A DNA stretch of 64,000 bases from Sphingobium chlorophenolicum. GTDB lineage: Bacteria > Pseudomonadota > Alphaproteobacteria > Sphingomonadales > Sphingomonadaceae. The notes under the pieces are model-generated. The model saw only the letters and a program-made list of their open reading frames with translations. It did not search any database and was not told the origin of the DNA. The stretch covers positions 1 to 64,000 of the forward strand of contig NZ_JFHR01000022.1 of NCBI RefSeq assembly GCF_000722875.1. The letters run 5' to 3'. How positions within the stretch are numbered: the first letter of the stretch is position 1; every line of letters starts with the position of its first letter. The position numbers and the translations under genes are program-made. Positions 20,201 to 29,296 of the stretch are shown piece by piece.

Positions 20201-20802
20201 ACCAAAGGCAGGTTGCGGGCATAGGCGAGGTCGAGCAGTTCCGGCTCCGCCTTCCCCTCCACCGGGTCGAGACGACGGCAGATTTCGATATAGAGCCGGT
20301 CGGGGAAAAGCGCTTCCAGCCGCTTCGCATAGGCAAGCGCGGGGGCGGGCTGGTCCTCCGCGAACAGGCGGGCCAGCGCGCCTTCTCCCCCGGCGGTCAG
20401 GGCGATCAGGCCATCGGTTCGCCCCTCCAGCATAGACAGGCTGATATGCGGCACTTCCTCGACCGGGCGTTCCAGATGCGCCATCGAAACCAGCGCGCAC
20501 AGATTGTCGTAACCTGCCGCATCCTGGGCATAGAGGGCGAGCCAGTCGTGCACCGGCGGCGCATTGGCCGGGCGATCGGGCCGGGCCACGCCGATCATCG
20601 CGCCAATGACCGGCTGCACCCCCTCCCCCTTGCAGGCGTCGGAAAAGGCCATGGAACCGTAAAGGCCGTTCCGGTCGGTAATGGCCGCCGCCGGGAAACC
20701 CAGCGCTTTGGCCTGCTTCGCGATCTTCTTGGGGTCGATCGCCCCTTCCAGCATGGTGAAGGATGAAAAGACGCGAAGGGGGACGAAACCGGCATGAGGC
20801 AT
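17266..20802 (-). CDS. dnaE: DNA polymerase III alpha subunit
   Basis: The 1178-aa replicative polymerase. The N-terminal PHP domain is present but its usual metal ligands look replaced (RVFSSFT and TDRNGLYGS where histidines are usual). The polymerase active site contains GRGSGAGS and PDFDIDFCE with the two catalytic aspartates, and KFDFLGL with the third. Then come LYRPGPMD and FNKSHAAAY in the fingers, a helix-hairpin-helix region near residue 850, and an OB-fold near residue 1000. It is convergent with the radical SAM gene and divergent from the diguanylate cyclase. Confidence 0.97.
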   Translation of the reverse strand: MPHAGFVPLRVFSSFTMLEGAIDPKKIAKQAKALGFPAAAITDRNGLYGSMAFSDACKGEGVQPVIGAMIGVARPDRPANAPPVHDWLALYAQDAAGYDNLCALVSMAHLERPVEEVPHISLSMLEGRTDGLIALTAGGEGALARLFAEDQPAPALAYAKRLEALFPDRLYIEICRRLDPVEGKAEPELLDLAYARNLPLVATNPTCFAEPHFHEAHDVMLCIADSAYVETPDRRTSSPDAWMKPAAEMKRLFEDLPEALANTLVVAQRCAVAAPKRKPILPSLAGDIEGEAKMLREQAAEGLEARLAKAGIIDEEARKPYFDRLKFETDIIIQMGFPGYFLIVADFIKWAKDQDIPVGPGRGSGAGSVVAWALTITDLDPLQLGLLFERFLNPERVSMPDFDIDFCETRRGEVIRYVQQKYGADHVAQIITFGKLKARAVLKDTGRVLQMSYGQVDRLAKLVPNHPTDPWTLERSLNGVAEFRAEYDNDNQVRRLIDYAMKLEGFPRHSSTHAAGVVIGDRPLSQLVPLYRDPRSDMPVTQFDMKYVEGAGLVKFDFLGLKTLSVLQKAVQLLAGRGVEIDLNSLGWDDPAVYELLQRGDTVGVFQLESEGMRKTLAAVRPTNFGDIIALVSLYRPGPMDNIPMFGRRKNGQEEIEYPHILLKPILEETYGIFVYQEQVMQAAQILAGYSLGDADLLRRAMGKKIKAEMDAQRARFVEGCARSDIATGKANELFDLIDKFAGYGFNKSHAAAYALLAYQTAWLKAHYPAEFYAASMAFDIHLTDKLTVFVDDMRRMGLACLAPDINRSQADFSVEAIEQEGDDPRLGFAVRYALGGLKGVGEKAMEQLVAEREAGGPFKSLDDFADRIEPRLLNRRQLESLAAAGAFDGVHADRAGVHAAAETILSVASSAAEARESGQGGLFGDVETPHADVRIPPHQTWSTADRMAQEKDAFGFYFSAHPVDRYRHLAEARGAKSYGAICAEPVAEGGRANGVMAAMVEDVRWRETKRGARYAAATFSDSSGQFQASCFDEDACRAIEDMAREGDCALLMVELDRLPGEETPRVTIRGIEPFRQLANSSRMELVVDVSDAVAIDALAQLLARARGGRSEVFLRAPVGDGKAARLFLGDDYLIGADQVDSIATIPGLRIGSFERMEAKADGYRARNRRSGLRLVAG

Positions 20803-20931
20803 GACCGCAATCTAGGCACTAGCGCCGATTCGACGCCAGCCCCCGGATCAAGAAAGTCGTGGGTAAAATGGGGCAGCCCGCAGCCGCCGGTTAACGTCTC
20901 TCCAACAATTTGGGTCTAGCTTGGCAGGATT

Positions 20932-22740
20932 ATGCGCTTATCCACCATCACCAATTACGCCTATGGCGCCACCGTGGCCCTGACGCTGCTGTCGGGGGCC
21001 GTCATGCTGATGGCCTCCAGCACCGAAGAGAAAGAACGGGCAGCCGTCGAACAGCGGGCCCTATTCGACCAGATGACCGCCACGCTGGAAGAGGACAGCT
21101 ATCGCCTGACGGAACAGGCGCGCGCCTTTGCGATCACGGGCGACCCCTCTCACATCATCGCCTATCGCCGGGAAAAGGCGGCATTGCGCTCGGTCGAACA
21201 GAGGATCACCCATCTGCGCGATCAGGGAGCCGGCATTGCCGAACTCGCGGCGCTGCGGGACGGTCTGCACTGGGCCGACGCCCTGATCGACGAGCAGGAA
21301 GCCGCCATCAAGGCCGCCCAAAGCGGCGACCAGGCAACAGCGCGCCAGATATTGTTCGGCGACGAATATGGCCGGGAACTCGATCGCGTCGCCGCCCAGA
21401 TCGGCAAATTTCAATATATGCTGGACCAGCGCACGGAAAATACCGTGCGGCAGGCGACCGATGCGGCGCGGCAATGGCGCTTCATGTCGGAAATCATGCT
21501 GGGCGCGACCGCCCTGCTGTTCCTGTGCGTCCTTTATTTCATCCTGAAACAGCGCATCCTGCGCCCGGTGGTGCGGCTGAGCGATGTCGTGTCCCGTCTG
21601 GCGGCGCAGGATTTTGCCGCCGTCCCGCCCGACTTCCCGCAAGTCGACGAAATTGGCGACATGGCGCAGGCCATCCGCATCTTCCGGGAAAACGGGCTGG
21701 AAAGGCAAAGGCTGGAGCAGGAAAGGGATGCGGACCGCATCACGCGGGACCAGCTTTCGCGCATGACGCAGCGTTTGCAGGGATGCGACAATATCGGCGA
21801 TCTGGTGGAGGTTGTCCGGCGTTTCGCGCCGGAAATCGCCCCCGGCTTTGCTGGACGCCTTTATATTCACGATTCCCGCCGCAATGTGATGGCGCAGGCC
21901 TGCGACTGGCTGTCGCCCCGCCAGTCGGGCGAGGAATTCGCGCCGACCGCCTGCTGGGCGCTGCGGCGGGGCCAGATTCACAAGCCGACCGGGGAACTGG
22001 TCGACATTCCGTGCGAACATCTGGCCGGAAACATCGTGGCCTCCACCATCTGCATTCCGCTGACGGCGCAGGGCGAAAGCATCGGCCTGCTCTATGTCGA
22101 ACAGCCTGATGACACGACTGCCGACCAAATCGGCCGCACGGAAAGATATCTGGAGATGCTGGCGGAGAATATCAGCCTGGCGCTCGCCAATCTGCGCCTG
22201 CGCGATGCGCTGCGGCAGATGGCTATGGCCGATCCGCTGACCGGCCTTGCCAATCGTCGCCGCTTCGACGCGGTGTTCAGGGAGCAGGTGCTCCATGCTG
22301 AAGCCACCATGGCGCCGCTCGCCTGCCTGATCGCGGATATCGACCATTTCAAGCGGTTCAACGATACCCATGGCCATGATGCGGGCGATGCCGTGCTGCG
22401 CGCCGTGGGCGGGGTGCTGAACGAGGCGTTGCGCGAAAAGGATTGCGCTTTCCGCCTGGGCGGCGAGGAATTCCTGCTGCTCATGCCCGGCTTCGCGCAG
22501 GATCAGGCGATCGACCGCGCCATCCAGGTGCAGCAGAAATTGCAGGAACTGCGCGTCGAGCATCGCGGCGAGGAATTGGGGCCGGTCACCGCATCCTTCG
22601 GCCTTGCCGTCTTCCCAGACCACGGGCGGGCGGAGACGCTGGTGCGAACGGCCGACGCCGCGCTGCTCCGGGCGAAGAACCAGGGCCGCAACCAGATCGT
22701 CATCGCGACGGTCCGGGATACGGCGTCACACCTGGCCTGA
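20932..22740 (+). CDS. Membrane GAF-GGDEF diguanylate cyclase
   Basis: 602 aa: transmembrane helix 1 (about 13-30), a periplasmic helical sensor region to about 180, transmembrane helix 2 (about 187-206), a HAMP-like segment, a GAF domain (about 285-425) and a C-terminal GGDEF domain (about 440-590). The active site is GGEEF, and REKD sits exactly five residues before it, the RxxD product-inhibition site, so it should be an active, feedback-controlled cyclase making c-di-GMP. It is a stand-alone gene, divergent from dnaE. The signal it senses is unknown. Confidence 0.92.
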   Translation: MRLSTITNYAYGATVALTLLSGAVMLMASSTEEKERAAVEQRALFDQMTATLEEDSYRLTEQARAFAITGDPSHIIAYRREKAALRSVEQRITHLRDQGAGIAELAALRDGLHWADALIDEQEAAIKAAQSGDQATARQILFGDEYGRELDRVAAQIGKFQYMLDQRTENTVRQATDAARQWRFMSEIMLGATALLFLCVLYFILKQRILRPVVRLSDVVSRLAAQDFAAVPPDFPQVDEIGDMAQAIRIFRENGLERQRLEQERDADRITRDQLSRMTQRLQGCDNIGDLVEVVRRFAPEIAPGFAGRLYIHDSRRNVMAQACDWLSPRQSGEEFAPTACWALRRGQIHKPTGELVDIPCEHLAGNIVASTICIPLTAQGESIGLLYVEQPDDTTADQIGRTERYLEMLAENISLALANLRLRDALRQMAMADPLTGLANRRRFDAVFREQVLHAEATMAPLACLIADIDHFKRFNDTHGHDAGDAVLRAVGGVLNEALREKDCAFRLGGEEFLLLMPGFAQDQAIDRAIQVQQKLQELRVEHRGEELGPVTASFGLAVFPDHGRAETLVRTADAALLRAKNQGRNQIVIATVRDTASHLA

Positions 22741-23415
22741 AACATCCTCCAGCAGTCCTTCGTGAAGGCGGACCACCCGGTCCATCTTCTCGGCCAGCCG
22801 TTCATTATGGGTCGCCACCAGCGCGGCGGAGCCTTCCTCCCGCACCAGGCGCAGGAATTCGGCCAGCACGACATCGGCGGTCCGCTCGTCCAGATTGCCG
22901 GTGGGCTCGTCCGCCAGCACCAGCGCGGGCCGGTTGGCGAGCGCCCGCGCCACGGCCACGCGCTGCTGCTCGCCGCCCGAAAGCTGGCTCGGCCGATGCT
23001 CCAGCCGATGGCCAAGGCCCAATGATCCCAACAGGGATTCGGCGCGGGCACGGGCAGTCGTCATGTCGGTGTCTCGTATCACCTGCGGCAATATGACATT
23101 CTCCACCGCGTTGAAGTCCGGCAGCAGATGGTGGAATTGATAGACGAAACCCAGCGCGTCCCGGCGCAACCGCGTCCGCCCGTCATTGTCCAGCTTCGCC
23201 GCTTCCTCGCCCGCGATGCGGATCGATCCGTCGAAGCCGCCCTCCAGCAATCCCACCGCCTGGAGCAGCGTCGATTTCCCCGATCCCGACGGGCCGAGCA
23301 ACGCCACGATCTCCCCCGGCGCAACCGACAGGTCGACGCCGCGCAGCACCTCTATGGTGACGCCGCCTTGGGTGAAGCTGCGCTTGAGGCCCCCGACCTT
23401 CAATATGTCATTCAT
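22726..23415 (-). CDS. lolD: Lipoprotein-releasing ABC transporter ATPase
   Basis: 229-aa ABC ATPase: Walker [12 protein letters not shown], a Q-loop within [16 protein letters not shown] (a LolD hallmark region), signature [15 protein letters not shown] and Walker [13 protein letters not shown]. With the permease gene, whose 3' end overlaps its ATG by 8 bases, it would extract outer-membrane lipoproteins from the inner membrane for LolA. It converges with the diguanylate cyclase gene, overlapping it by 15 bases. Confidence 0.93.
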   Translation of the reverse strand: MNDILKVGGLKRSFTQGGVTIEVLRGVDLSVAPGEIVALLGPSGSGKSTLLQAVGLLEGGFDGSIRIAGEEAAKLDNDGRTRLRRDALGFVYQFHHLLPDFNAVENVILPQVIRDTDMTTARARAESLLGSLGLGHRLEHRPSQLSGGEQQRVAVARALANRPALVLADEPTGNLDERTADVVLAEFLRLVREEGSAALVATHNERLAEKMDRVVRLHEGLLEDVSGQV

Positions 23416-24658
23416 AACGCAGCACCTGCACGGGATCGGTATTGGCGGCCTTGAACGCGGGATAAAGCGTCGCCAGAAAGCTGAAGATCAGCGCCATCAG
23501 GCAGATGATGGCGATCTCCACGGGATCAGGCTTGGCAGGCAATTCGGTAAGGAAACGGATCGAGGGATCCCACAGATTCTGCCCTGTCAGGAACTGGATC
23601 GCATTCACCACGCTCTGGCGAAAGAACAGGAAAGTGAAGCCCAGCACCATGCCCGCCGCCATGCCCAGCGTGCCGATCGTGACTCCCACCGTCATGAATA
23701 TCTTGACCAATCCCACACGGCTCGCCCCCATGGTCCGCAGGATCGCGATGTCCCGCGTCTTCGCGCGCACCAGCATGATCAGCGACGAAAGGATGTTGAA
23801 CACCGCCACCAGCACGATGATCGAAAGCACCACGAACATCGCGACCCGTTCCACCGCCAGCGCTTCGAACAGGGATGCGTTCATCTGCCGCCAGTCCGTC
23901 ACCATCGCCCTTCCCGCAACTTTCCCGGCCAAAGGTTCTAATATGGCGGCGACCTTGTCGGCGTTCACCGTCTCGACCTCGATCATGCCGACTACATCGC
24001 CCAGCAGCAGCAGGGTCTGGGCATCCTCCATCGGCATGACGACGAACGCCTTGTCATAATCGTAGATGCCGACTTCGAAGATCGCGGCCACCTGATAGGA
24101 AACCTGCCGCGGCACCGTACCAAAGGGGGTCGAACGGCCCGCCGGATTGATGATGGTGATGCTGTCGCCCAGTTGGATGCCCAGATTTTCCGCCAGCCGC
24201 GAACCGATCGCTACTTTGTCTCCATTGGCCGTCAGCGCGCTCAGGCTGCCCGCGACCACTTTCGCCTTTAGGGTGGCGTTGTTGCGAATGTCGTTCACGG
24301 TCATGCCGCGCACCAGCACCGCTTCCACCCGGCCCTGAAAACTGCCCAGCAGCGGCTGCTCGATCAGCGGCGTGGCGCTGGTGACGCCGGGCGTCGCCTT
24401 CGCCTCCTTCAACACCGCCTTCCAGTCCGGCAACCGCCCGCCATAGCCCTGAACAACGGCATGGCCGTTGAGCCCGACGATCTTGTCGAACAGTTCGGCG
24501 CGAAAGCCGTTCATCACGCTCATCACGATGATGAGCGCCGCCACGCCCAGCATCACCGCCACCAGGCTGATGCCCGCAACCAGGAAGATGAACCCCTCCC
24601 CCTTGCCGGGCAGCAGGTAACGCTTGGCGATCATGCGTTCGTATCGGGATAGAATCAT
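23408..24658 (-). CDS. lolC: Lipoprotein-releasing ABC transporter permease (LolC/LolE family)
   Basis: 416 aa with the MacB/Lol topology: one transmembrane helix near residues 22-48, a large periplasmic domain, and three C-terminal helices (about 270-300, 315-345, 378-400). The cytoplasmic start [11 protein letters not shown] is typical of LolC/E. Alphaproteobacteria usually have a single permease acting as a homodimer, which fits one gene here; calling it C or E is a convention. Confidence 0.92.
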   Translation of the reverse strand: MILSRYERMIAKRYLLPGKGEGFIFLVAGISLVAVMLGVAALIIVMSVMNGFRAELFDKIVGLNGHAVVQGYGGRLPDWKAVLKEAKATPGVTSATPLIEQPLLGSFQGRVEAVLVRGMTVNDIRNNATLKAKVVAGSLSALTANGDKVAIGSRLAENLGIQLGDSITIINPAGRSTPFGTVPRQVSYQVAAIFEVGIYDYDKAFVVMPMEDAQTLLLLGDVVGMIEVETVNADKVAAILEPLAGKVAGRAMVTDWRQMNASLFEALAVERVAMFVVLSIIVLVAVFNILSSLIMLVRAKTRDIAILRTMGASRVGLVKIFMTVGVTIGTLGMAAGMVLGFTFLFFRQSVVNAIQFLTGQNLWDPSIRFLTELPAKPDPVEIAIICLMALIFSFLATLYPAFKAANTDPVQVLRYE

Positions 24659-24775
24659 GACGGCGCGGACGGCCTCTTATTGGGATAGGACAGACCGTCT
24701 AGCACGCTCTCGACCGACGGCAAGCATCAGCGGATTGTTGCACGGGAGCCACAGCCCCATCGGTAAAATCACAGG

Positions 24776-24970
24776 CGCCGGAAATAGCCCGTGACAGCGG
24801 CCTCCTCTGCCCATAGCAAGGCCTCGAAGCACAGGTAAATGGCCGTGGTTCAGGGATACTGCATCCCGTTTCGAGCTTAGGGGGCTAAGAAACGGTTGAG
24901 GCAGGCCAAGGGGGAGACGAGCAATCGTCCATTAGTACCCGGGTCGTGAACGCACGGCCCGGGTACTTTT
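24776..24970 (+). ncRNA. Structured non-coding RNA, unidentified
   Basis: A stretch with no coding frame between lolC and hsp20 that is densely structured and ends in a very strong terminator, so a separate transcript must stop here. Hairpins: GGGAT/ATCCC (24853-24867), CGTTT...CTTAG/CTAAG...AAACG (24867-24894), and an outer pairing in which GCCTCGA upstream matches TTGAGGC (24895-24901). A TAAAAT box at 24764-24769 with TTGCAC 20 bases before it is a weak promoter candidate, which sets the guessed 5' end. Length near 190 nt and a long rod-like outer stem recall 6S RNA, but I cannot assign a family. Strand follows from the T-run. Confidence 0.5.
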
Positions 24971-24974
24971 CTTT
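24934..24974 (+). terminator. Strong rho-independent terminator of the ncRNA
   Basis: AGTACCCGGG (24934-24943) pairs perfectly with CCCGGGTACT (24958-24967); the stem continues through a T-G pair and CGTG/CACG around an AACG tetraloop, 15 bp in all, followed by TTTTCTTT. Confidence 0.88.
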
Positions 24975-24984
24975 CGGACGCATT

Positions 24985-25120
24985 TCCCGTTTCAAAATCC
25001 TCTTGAAACGCTCTTCCATCGAACCATATCGAATGCGTCCGGCCGCCATATGGGGTCGGACATGGTTCGCCGGATGCCTTGTTTCGGGTCCGGCAGGTTC
25101 ATTTTGCTCTTTGGGAGATT
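24985..25120 (+). promoter_or_regulatory. ROSE-like RNA thermometer in the hsp20 leader
   Basis: Three consecutive hairpins precede the gene: GTTTCAA/TTGAAAC (24989-25009), GCGTCCGGC/GCCGGATGC (25035-25077, one G-U), and a weak 3' hairpin in which TTGCTC (25104-25109) faces the ribosome site GGGAGA (25113-25118). ROSE elements of alphaproteobacterial small heat-shock genes have this order, with a UUGCU-type strand masking the ribosome site. The 3' pairing here is only partly canonical, so this is a candidate. Confidence 0.5.
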
Positions 25121-25126
25121 ATGACA

Positions 25127-25591
25127 ATGCGTGGTTTTGACCTGACCCCCTATCGCCGCTCCACCGTGGGTTTCGACCGTCTGTTCGACCTGATCGAAAA
25201 TAACGCGCGGTTGCAGCAAGGCGACAATTACCCCCCCTTCAACATCGAGCGTCTCTCCGAGGATCGCTATCGCGTCACACTGGCCGTGGCGGGCTTCCGC
25301 ACGGATGAGATCGACATCACGGCCCAGCAAAACCTGCTCCAGGTGACCGGGCGGAAGGAAGAGGCGCAAGGCGGCGAGCGCGCGCGCTTCCTGCATGTCG
25401 GCATCGCCAACCGCAGCTTCGAACGCCGCTTCGAACTCGCCGATTTCGTGCGGGTGGAGAAGGCCGATCTGGCTGACGGCCTGCTGACCATCGAACTGGT
25501 GCGCGAAGTTCCGGAGGCAATGAAGCCGAAGAAGATCGCCATCAACGGCGGCCAGCTTGTCGAGATCAACGGCGACCGCGACGCCGCCTGA
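25127..25591 (+). CDS. Hsp20 small heat-shock protein (IbpA-like)
   Basis: 154 aa; an ATP-independent holdase that binds unfolding proteins in the cytosol. The N-terminal DLTPYRRSTVGFDRLFDLI is the IbpA hallmark. The alpha-crystallin domain spans about residues 35-130, with YRVTLAVAGF and the strand LLTIELVREVPE. The frame has ATGs at 25121 and 25127; GGGAGA at 25113-25118 suits the second. The ROSE-like leader upstream suggests heat-controlled translation, and a bidirectional terminator follows. Confidence 0.93.
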   Translation: MRGFDLTPYRRSTVGFDRLFDLIENNARLQQGDNYPPFNIERLSEDRYRVTLAVAGFRTDEIDITAQQNLLQVTGRKEEAQGGERARFLHVGIANRSFERRFELADFVRVEKADLADGLLTIELVREVPEAMKPKKIAINGGQLVEINGDRDAA

Positions 25592-25611
25592 GATCGTTCG
25601 AATGAGAAATG

Positions 25612-25641
25612 GGGCGCGGCTGGATGGCCGCGCCCTTTTTT
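25612..25641. terminator. Bidirectional rho-independent terminator
   Basis: GGGCGCGGC (25612-25620) and GCCGCGCCC (25627-25635) form a perfect 9-bp stem followed by six T. It lies between the convergent hsp20 and kup genes, 21 bases after one stop and just before the other. Confidence 0.92.
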
Positions 25642-25643
25642 CG

Positions 25644-27572
25644 TCAGATTTCGACCTGACTGCCCAATTCGACGACACGATTGGTAGGCAGGCGGAAGAA
25701 TTCCATCGCGCTTTCCGCGTTGCGCAGCATCCAGGCGAATATCTTCTCACGCCACAGCGGCATGCCCGGCTTGGCGGACGGCAGCAGCGTCTGCCGGGCC
25801 AGGAAGAAGCTCGTATCCATCATCCTGAACGCCTCACCACAACCGGTCACATTTTTGAGCGCGGCGGGAACATCCGGTTCCTGCATGAAGCCATATTGCA
25901 GGACCAGACGGAAAAAGCCCCGGCCCAAATCCTCCAGCCTGCACCGCCCGTCATCCTCGACCACGGGCACATCCTTGATCTTGACGGTCAGCAGGATGAC
26001 CCGCTCGTGCAGCACTTTATTGTGCTTGAGGTTGTGCAGCAGTGCATGGGGCACGCCGTCGGGCGTCGAGGTCATGAAGACCGCCGTTCCGGGCACCCGA
26101 ACGGCGCTGTTCGCCGCCGATGCGACGAAGACGGGGATCGGCATGGCCGCTTCGCGCAGCCGGTCCTGCACCAGCCGCCGTCCCCGCGACCAGGTGGTGA
26201 GCAGCGTGAAGATCACGAAGCCGATCAGCAGCGGGAACCAGCCGCCCGCAGGCACTTTCGTCAGGTTGGCCGCCAGATAGGCGCCATCCACCAGGAACAG
26301 CACCGCCAGCAGCGGCACGGAATAATACCAGCGCCATTTCCAAAGCCGATAGAGCAGGACGGTCAACAGCACATTGTCGATGAACATCGCGCCGGTGACA
26401 GCGATGCCATAGGCGGCGGTCAGGTTCGAAGAGGTCTGGAACACCAGCACCAGCAGTATCACCATGACCATCAACCCCCAGTTGATGAGGGGGATATATA
26501 TCTGCCCGGCGGTCGACGCGCTGGTATGCGCGATCCGCAGGCGAGGCATGAAACCAAGCTGGATCGCCTGCTGCGTGACGGAGAAAGCGCCGGAAATCAC
26601 CGCCTGGCTGGCGATGATCGCGGCCAGCGTGGCCAGGCCCACCAGCGGCAATTGCGCCCATTGCGGCGCCAGATAATAGAAGGGGCTGTGCAGCGCCGCC
26701 GCCCCCTCCCGAAACAGCAGCGCGCCCTGCCCCATATAGTTCATCATGAGGGCAGGCAGGACGAAGGTCAGCCATGACACGCGGATCGGGCTGCGTCCGA
26801 AATGGCCCATATCCGCATAGAGCGCTTCGGCCCCCGTCACCGCCAGCACGACCGCGCCCAGGGCCAGGAAGGCGGGCAGCGGGTCGGTCACGAAGAACAT
26901 GACGGCCCAATAGGGGTTGAACGCGTAGAGGATGCCCGGCGTCTTGACGATGCTCAGGATGCCCAGCACCGCGATCGTCAGGAAATAGAAGAGCATGATC
27001 GGGCCGAACAGCGAAGCGACGCGATTGGTCCCCAATCCCTGTATCCAGAACAGGCCCAGCAATATCAGGACGGCCGCAGGCAGGATCAGCGGCGCAAGGT
27101 CGGAATTATAGACCGCCAGCCCCTCCACCGCCGACAGCACGGAAACCGCGGGCGTGATCATCGAATCGCCGTAGAAGAGCGATGTCGCGAACACCCCCAA
27201 CAGGACGATTCCCCGCGACCATCGCTGCGTCTTGGTCTGGCCGTTGATCAACGCCAGCAGGGCCAGGCTGCCGCCCTCTCCCTTATTGTCGGCGCGCATG
27301 ATGACGGTGACATATTTCAGCGTCACGACCAGCATCATCGACCAGAACATCAGGCTGATGACGCCCAATATATGGTCCGGGTCCAGGTCCAGATGATGAT
27401 GCCCGGCGAAGGTTTCCCGGAATGCGTAGAGCGGGCTGGTGCCGATGTCCCCGAACACGATCCCGATCGCGCCGACCACCAGCTTCAGCGTGGCCTTCTG
27501 TCCCGCATGACCGTGATCATGGGCGCTTTCGTCATCGGCGCGCAAGTCGCTGCCGGTGATCTCGTCAGCCAT
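25644..27572 (-). CDS. kup: Kup-family potassium uptake protein
   Basis: 642-aa KUP/HAK/KT potassium-proton symporter. The N-terminal region has the family stretch [15 protein letters not shown] and the first helices; about twelve transmembrane segments follow to residue 450, with a soluble C-terminal domain. [17 protein letters not shown] and the NYMGQGALL segment are typical. It lies downstream of ccmI on the same strand, separated by 142 bases, so it may have its own promoter. Confidence 0.95.
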   Translation of the reverse strand: MADEITGSDLRADDESAHDHGHAGQKATLKLVVGAIGIVFGDIGTSPLYAFRETFAGHHHLDLDPDHILGVISLMFWSMMLVVTLKYVTVIMRADNKGEGGSLALLALINGQTKTQRWSRGIVLLGVFATSLFYGDSMITPAVSVLSAVEGLAVYNSDLAPLILPAAVLILLGLFWIQGLGTNRVASLFGPIMLFYFLTIAVLGILSIVKTPGILYAFNPYWAVMFFVTDPLPAFLALGAVVLAVTGAEALYADMGHFGRSPIRVSWLTFVLPALMMNYMGQGALLFREGAAALHSPFYYLAPQWAQLPLVGLATLAAIIASQAVISGAFSVTQQAIQLGFMPRLRIAHTSASTAGQIYIPLINWGLMVMVILLVLVFQTSSNLTAAYGIAVTGAMFIDNVLLTVLLYRLWKWRWYYSVPLLAVLFLVDGAYLAANLTKVPAGGWFPLLIGFVIFTLLTTWSRGRRLVQDRLREAAMPIPVFVASAANSAVRVPGTAVFMTSTPDGVPHALLHNLKHNKVLHERVILLTVKIKDVPVVEDDGRCRLEDLGRGFFRLVLQYGFMQEPDVPAALKNVTGCGEAFRMMDTSFFLARQTLLPSAKPGMPLWREKIFAWMLRNAESAMEFFRLPTNRVVELGSQVEI

Positions 27573-27714
27573 GAAGAAAATGCCGAATTGTCATGATCTT
27601 TGGACACCCGAACGGGGAAGAGGCCCGTCTTGTCATTCCATAAGCCCCCGCAAACCGCCGCGCCCTATCATGGCTCCAGGGTGGAGGCAATGATGGCGCT
27701 GCGGCTTTGATCGC

Positions 27715-28350
27715 TTATCGGTTGGCGGACCCAAGCATGGCGTCGATACGCGCAATGTTGCTTTCCAGTTCCTTCCTGACCTCGCTATCTTCCGGCGCGC
27801 TGGCGGCGAGCGGCGCCCAGAGAGCGCGGGCCTCCCTGAGCTGCCCGGCACGGGCCAGCGCCAATCCGTAGAAATAGCGGGGCGCCGGACCTTCCGGATC
27901 AATCGCCATGGCGCGGCGATAGGCGAAATCGGCAGAGGGAGACAGCACCCCGCCCGCATGCGCGACCAGCGCATTGCCGAATCCCAGCCACAGATTGGGA
28001 TCGTCAGGCGTGGCGCGAAGACCCGACAGCAGGACGTTCGCGGCGTCCTTCGTCTTCCCCTGACGTCCAAGGGCGTCGGACAGCATCAACCACTGGCCCG
28101 CCTCGCCATAGCGTTCGGCAAGGCCACGGCGCTGTTCGGCAAGCTTTTCGTCAAAGGCCGCCCCGCCCTTGTCAGCCGCCTGCCGGGGCGAACCCGCCAG
28201 TCCCGGACGCCCCTGCCAGGCATAGCCGGCAAGGCCGAATAGCAGCGCAGCAGCGGCGATTTCCCACGTCGAACGCGGAATCCGGCCAATCGCGACCAGT
28301 CCCACGCTGACGACGATAACCAATAGCGCGGCGATGATCCAACCGGTCAT
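27715..28350 (-). CDS. ccmI: Cytochrome c biogenesis TPR protein CcmI (short form)
   Basis: 211 aa: two N-terminal transmembrane helices (about 4-22 and 31-48) and a periplasmic TPR domain (LSDALGRQGKTKDAANVLLSGL, then GLALARAGQLREA). CcmI presents apocytochrome c to the CcmF/H ligase. It is much shorter than the roughly 400-residue CcmI of some proteobacteria, lacking the extended C-terminal part. The ATG at 28350 overlaps the ccmH stop as ATGA. Position as the last ccm gene supports the call. Confidence 0.82.
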   Translation of the reverse strand: MTGWIIAALLVIVVSVGLVAIGRIPRSTWEIAAAALLFGLAGYAWQGRPGLAGSPRQAADKGGAAFDEKLAEQRRGLAERYGEAGQWLMLSDALGRQGKTKDAANVLLSGLRATPDDPNLWLGFGNALVAHAGGVLSPSADFAYRRAMAIDPEGPAPRYFYGLALARAGQLREARALWAPLAASAPEDSEVRKELESNIARIDAMLGSANR

Positions 28351-28772
28351 GACCGCCTCCCCCGCTTGATCCGACCGCGCAGCAGCAGCAGCCCCAGCCC
28401 CAGCAGAACCAGCGGCGCGGCCCAAAGCGGCCACAGGATGGGTTCGGCGGTCGGCTCGTAACTCACCCAGTCACCATAACGCTCGATCAGCCAGGCGCGA
28501 ATATGTTCAGGCTCCTCGCCCTTCATGATCCTTTCGCGAACCTGCGAACGCAGATCGCCCGCCATGCTGGCATTGCTGTCGGCAATGGACTGGCTCTGGC
28601 AGGTCAGGCAGCGGATCGTTTCCATCAGCGTCCGCGCCTTCTTCTCCAACGCCGGGTCGTCGATCTGGCGGTCGGCATAGGGTGCGGGCGGCAGCGCGGA
28701 CTGGGCGAAGGCGGGCTGGGCGAAGGCGGGCGCGCCCAGCATCAGCGCCAGCAGGGCGATCAGCATCCTCAT
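28347..28772 (-). CDS. ccmH: Cytochrome c maturation protein CcmH (CycL)
   Basis: 141 aa; a thiol-disulfide protein that reduces the apocytochrome CxxCH for heme ligation. A signal peptide (to about AFAQP) is followed by the redox motif CLTCQSQSIADSNA, the helical domain with RERIMKGEEP and YGDWVSYEP, and a C-terminal membrane helix (about 108-130). Start and stop overlap dsbE and ccmI as ATGA. Confidence 0.94.
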   Translation of the reverse strand: MRMLIALLALMLGAPAFAQPAFAQSALPPAPYADRQIDDPALEKKARTLMETIRCLTCQSQSIADSNASMAGDLRSQVRERIMKGEEPEHIRAWLIERYGDWVSYEPTAEPILWPLWAAPLVLLGLGLLLLRGRIKRGRRS

Positions 28773-29296
28773 TGCGCGTTCCTCAGCCGGTCGAGGATCA
28801 TCGGCACGTCATCCTCCCGGATGTCGCCGACATGCTGATAGGCGATGCGGCCCTTGCCATCGATGATGAAGCTTTCGGGAACGCCGGACGATCCCAGCGC
28901 GATCTGCACCTCGCTCCGCGCATCCAGGCCGACGCGGGAATAGGGATTGCCATAGCGTTTGAGGAAGGCGTCCACATCGGGCCGCGCGTCCCGGATGGCG
29001 ATGGCGTCGATCTCCACGCCCGCCTGTTTGAGCGCCAGCAATTGCGGCGCTTCGGCGGCGCAGGGCACGCACCAGCTTGCGAAGATATTGAGCAGGCGCG
29101 GCTTCCCAGTGGCGAGTTCCGCGCTCGCCAGCGGCGGCCGGTCGCTCGAGGCGGCAGGCAGGACGAAGGCGGGTAGCGCCTTGCCCACCAGTTTAGAACT
29201 GATGATCCGGTCGTCCGGACGCAGCAGTCCGCTCGCGAAAAGCCCGAAAAAGCCAAGGAACAACGCCAGCGGCAACCAGATGAGCAGCTTCCTCAT
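28769..29296 (-). CDS. ccmG: Thiol:disulfide interchange protein DsbE/CcmG
   Basis: 175-aa membrane-anchored thioredoxin that keeps CcmH or apocytochrome reduced in the periplasm. An N-terminal helix (about 5-25) is followed by a thioredoxin fold with WCVPC and the cis-proline segment GSSGVPESFIID. The ATG at 29296 overlaps the ccmF stop (ATGA), so the frame extending to 29329 is not used. Confidence 0.94.
   Translation of the reverse strand: MRKLLIWLPLALFLGFFGLFASGLLRPDDRIISSKLVGKALPAFVLPAASSDRPPLASAELATGKPRLLNIFASWCVPCAAEAPQLLALKQAGVEIDAIAIRDARPDVDAFLKRYGNPYSRVGLDARSEVQIALGSSGVPESFIIDGKGRIAYQHVGDIREDDVPMILDRLRNAQ

Noticed and set aside
28682..28838. Direct repeat in the ccmH start (alternating GGGCGAAGGCGGGC copies near 28705-28735)
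   Set aside because: It encodes a duplicated AFAQP/AFAQS part of the signal peptide and is a local slippage repeat, not a separate element.
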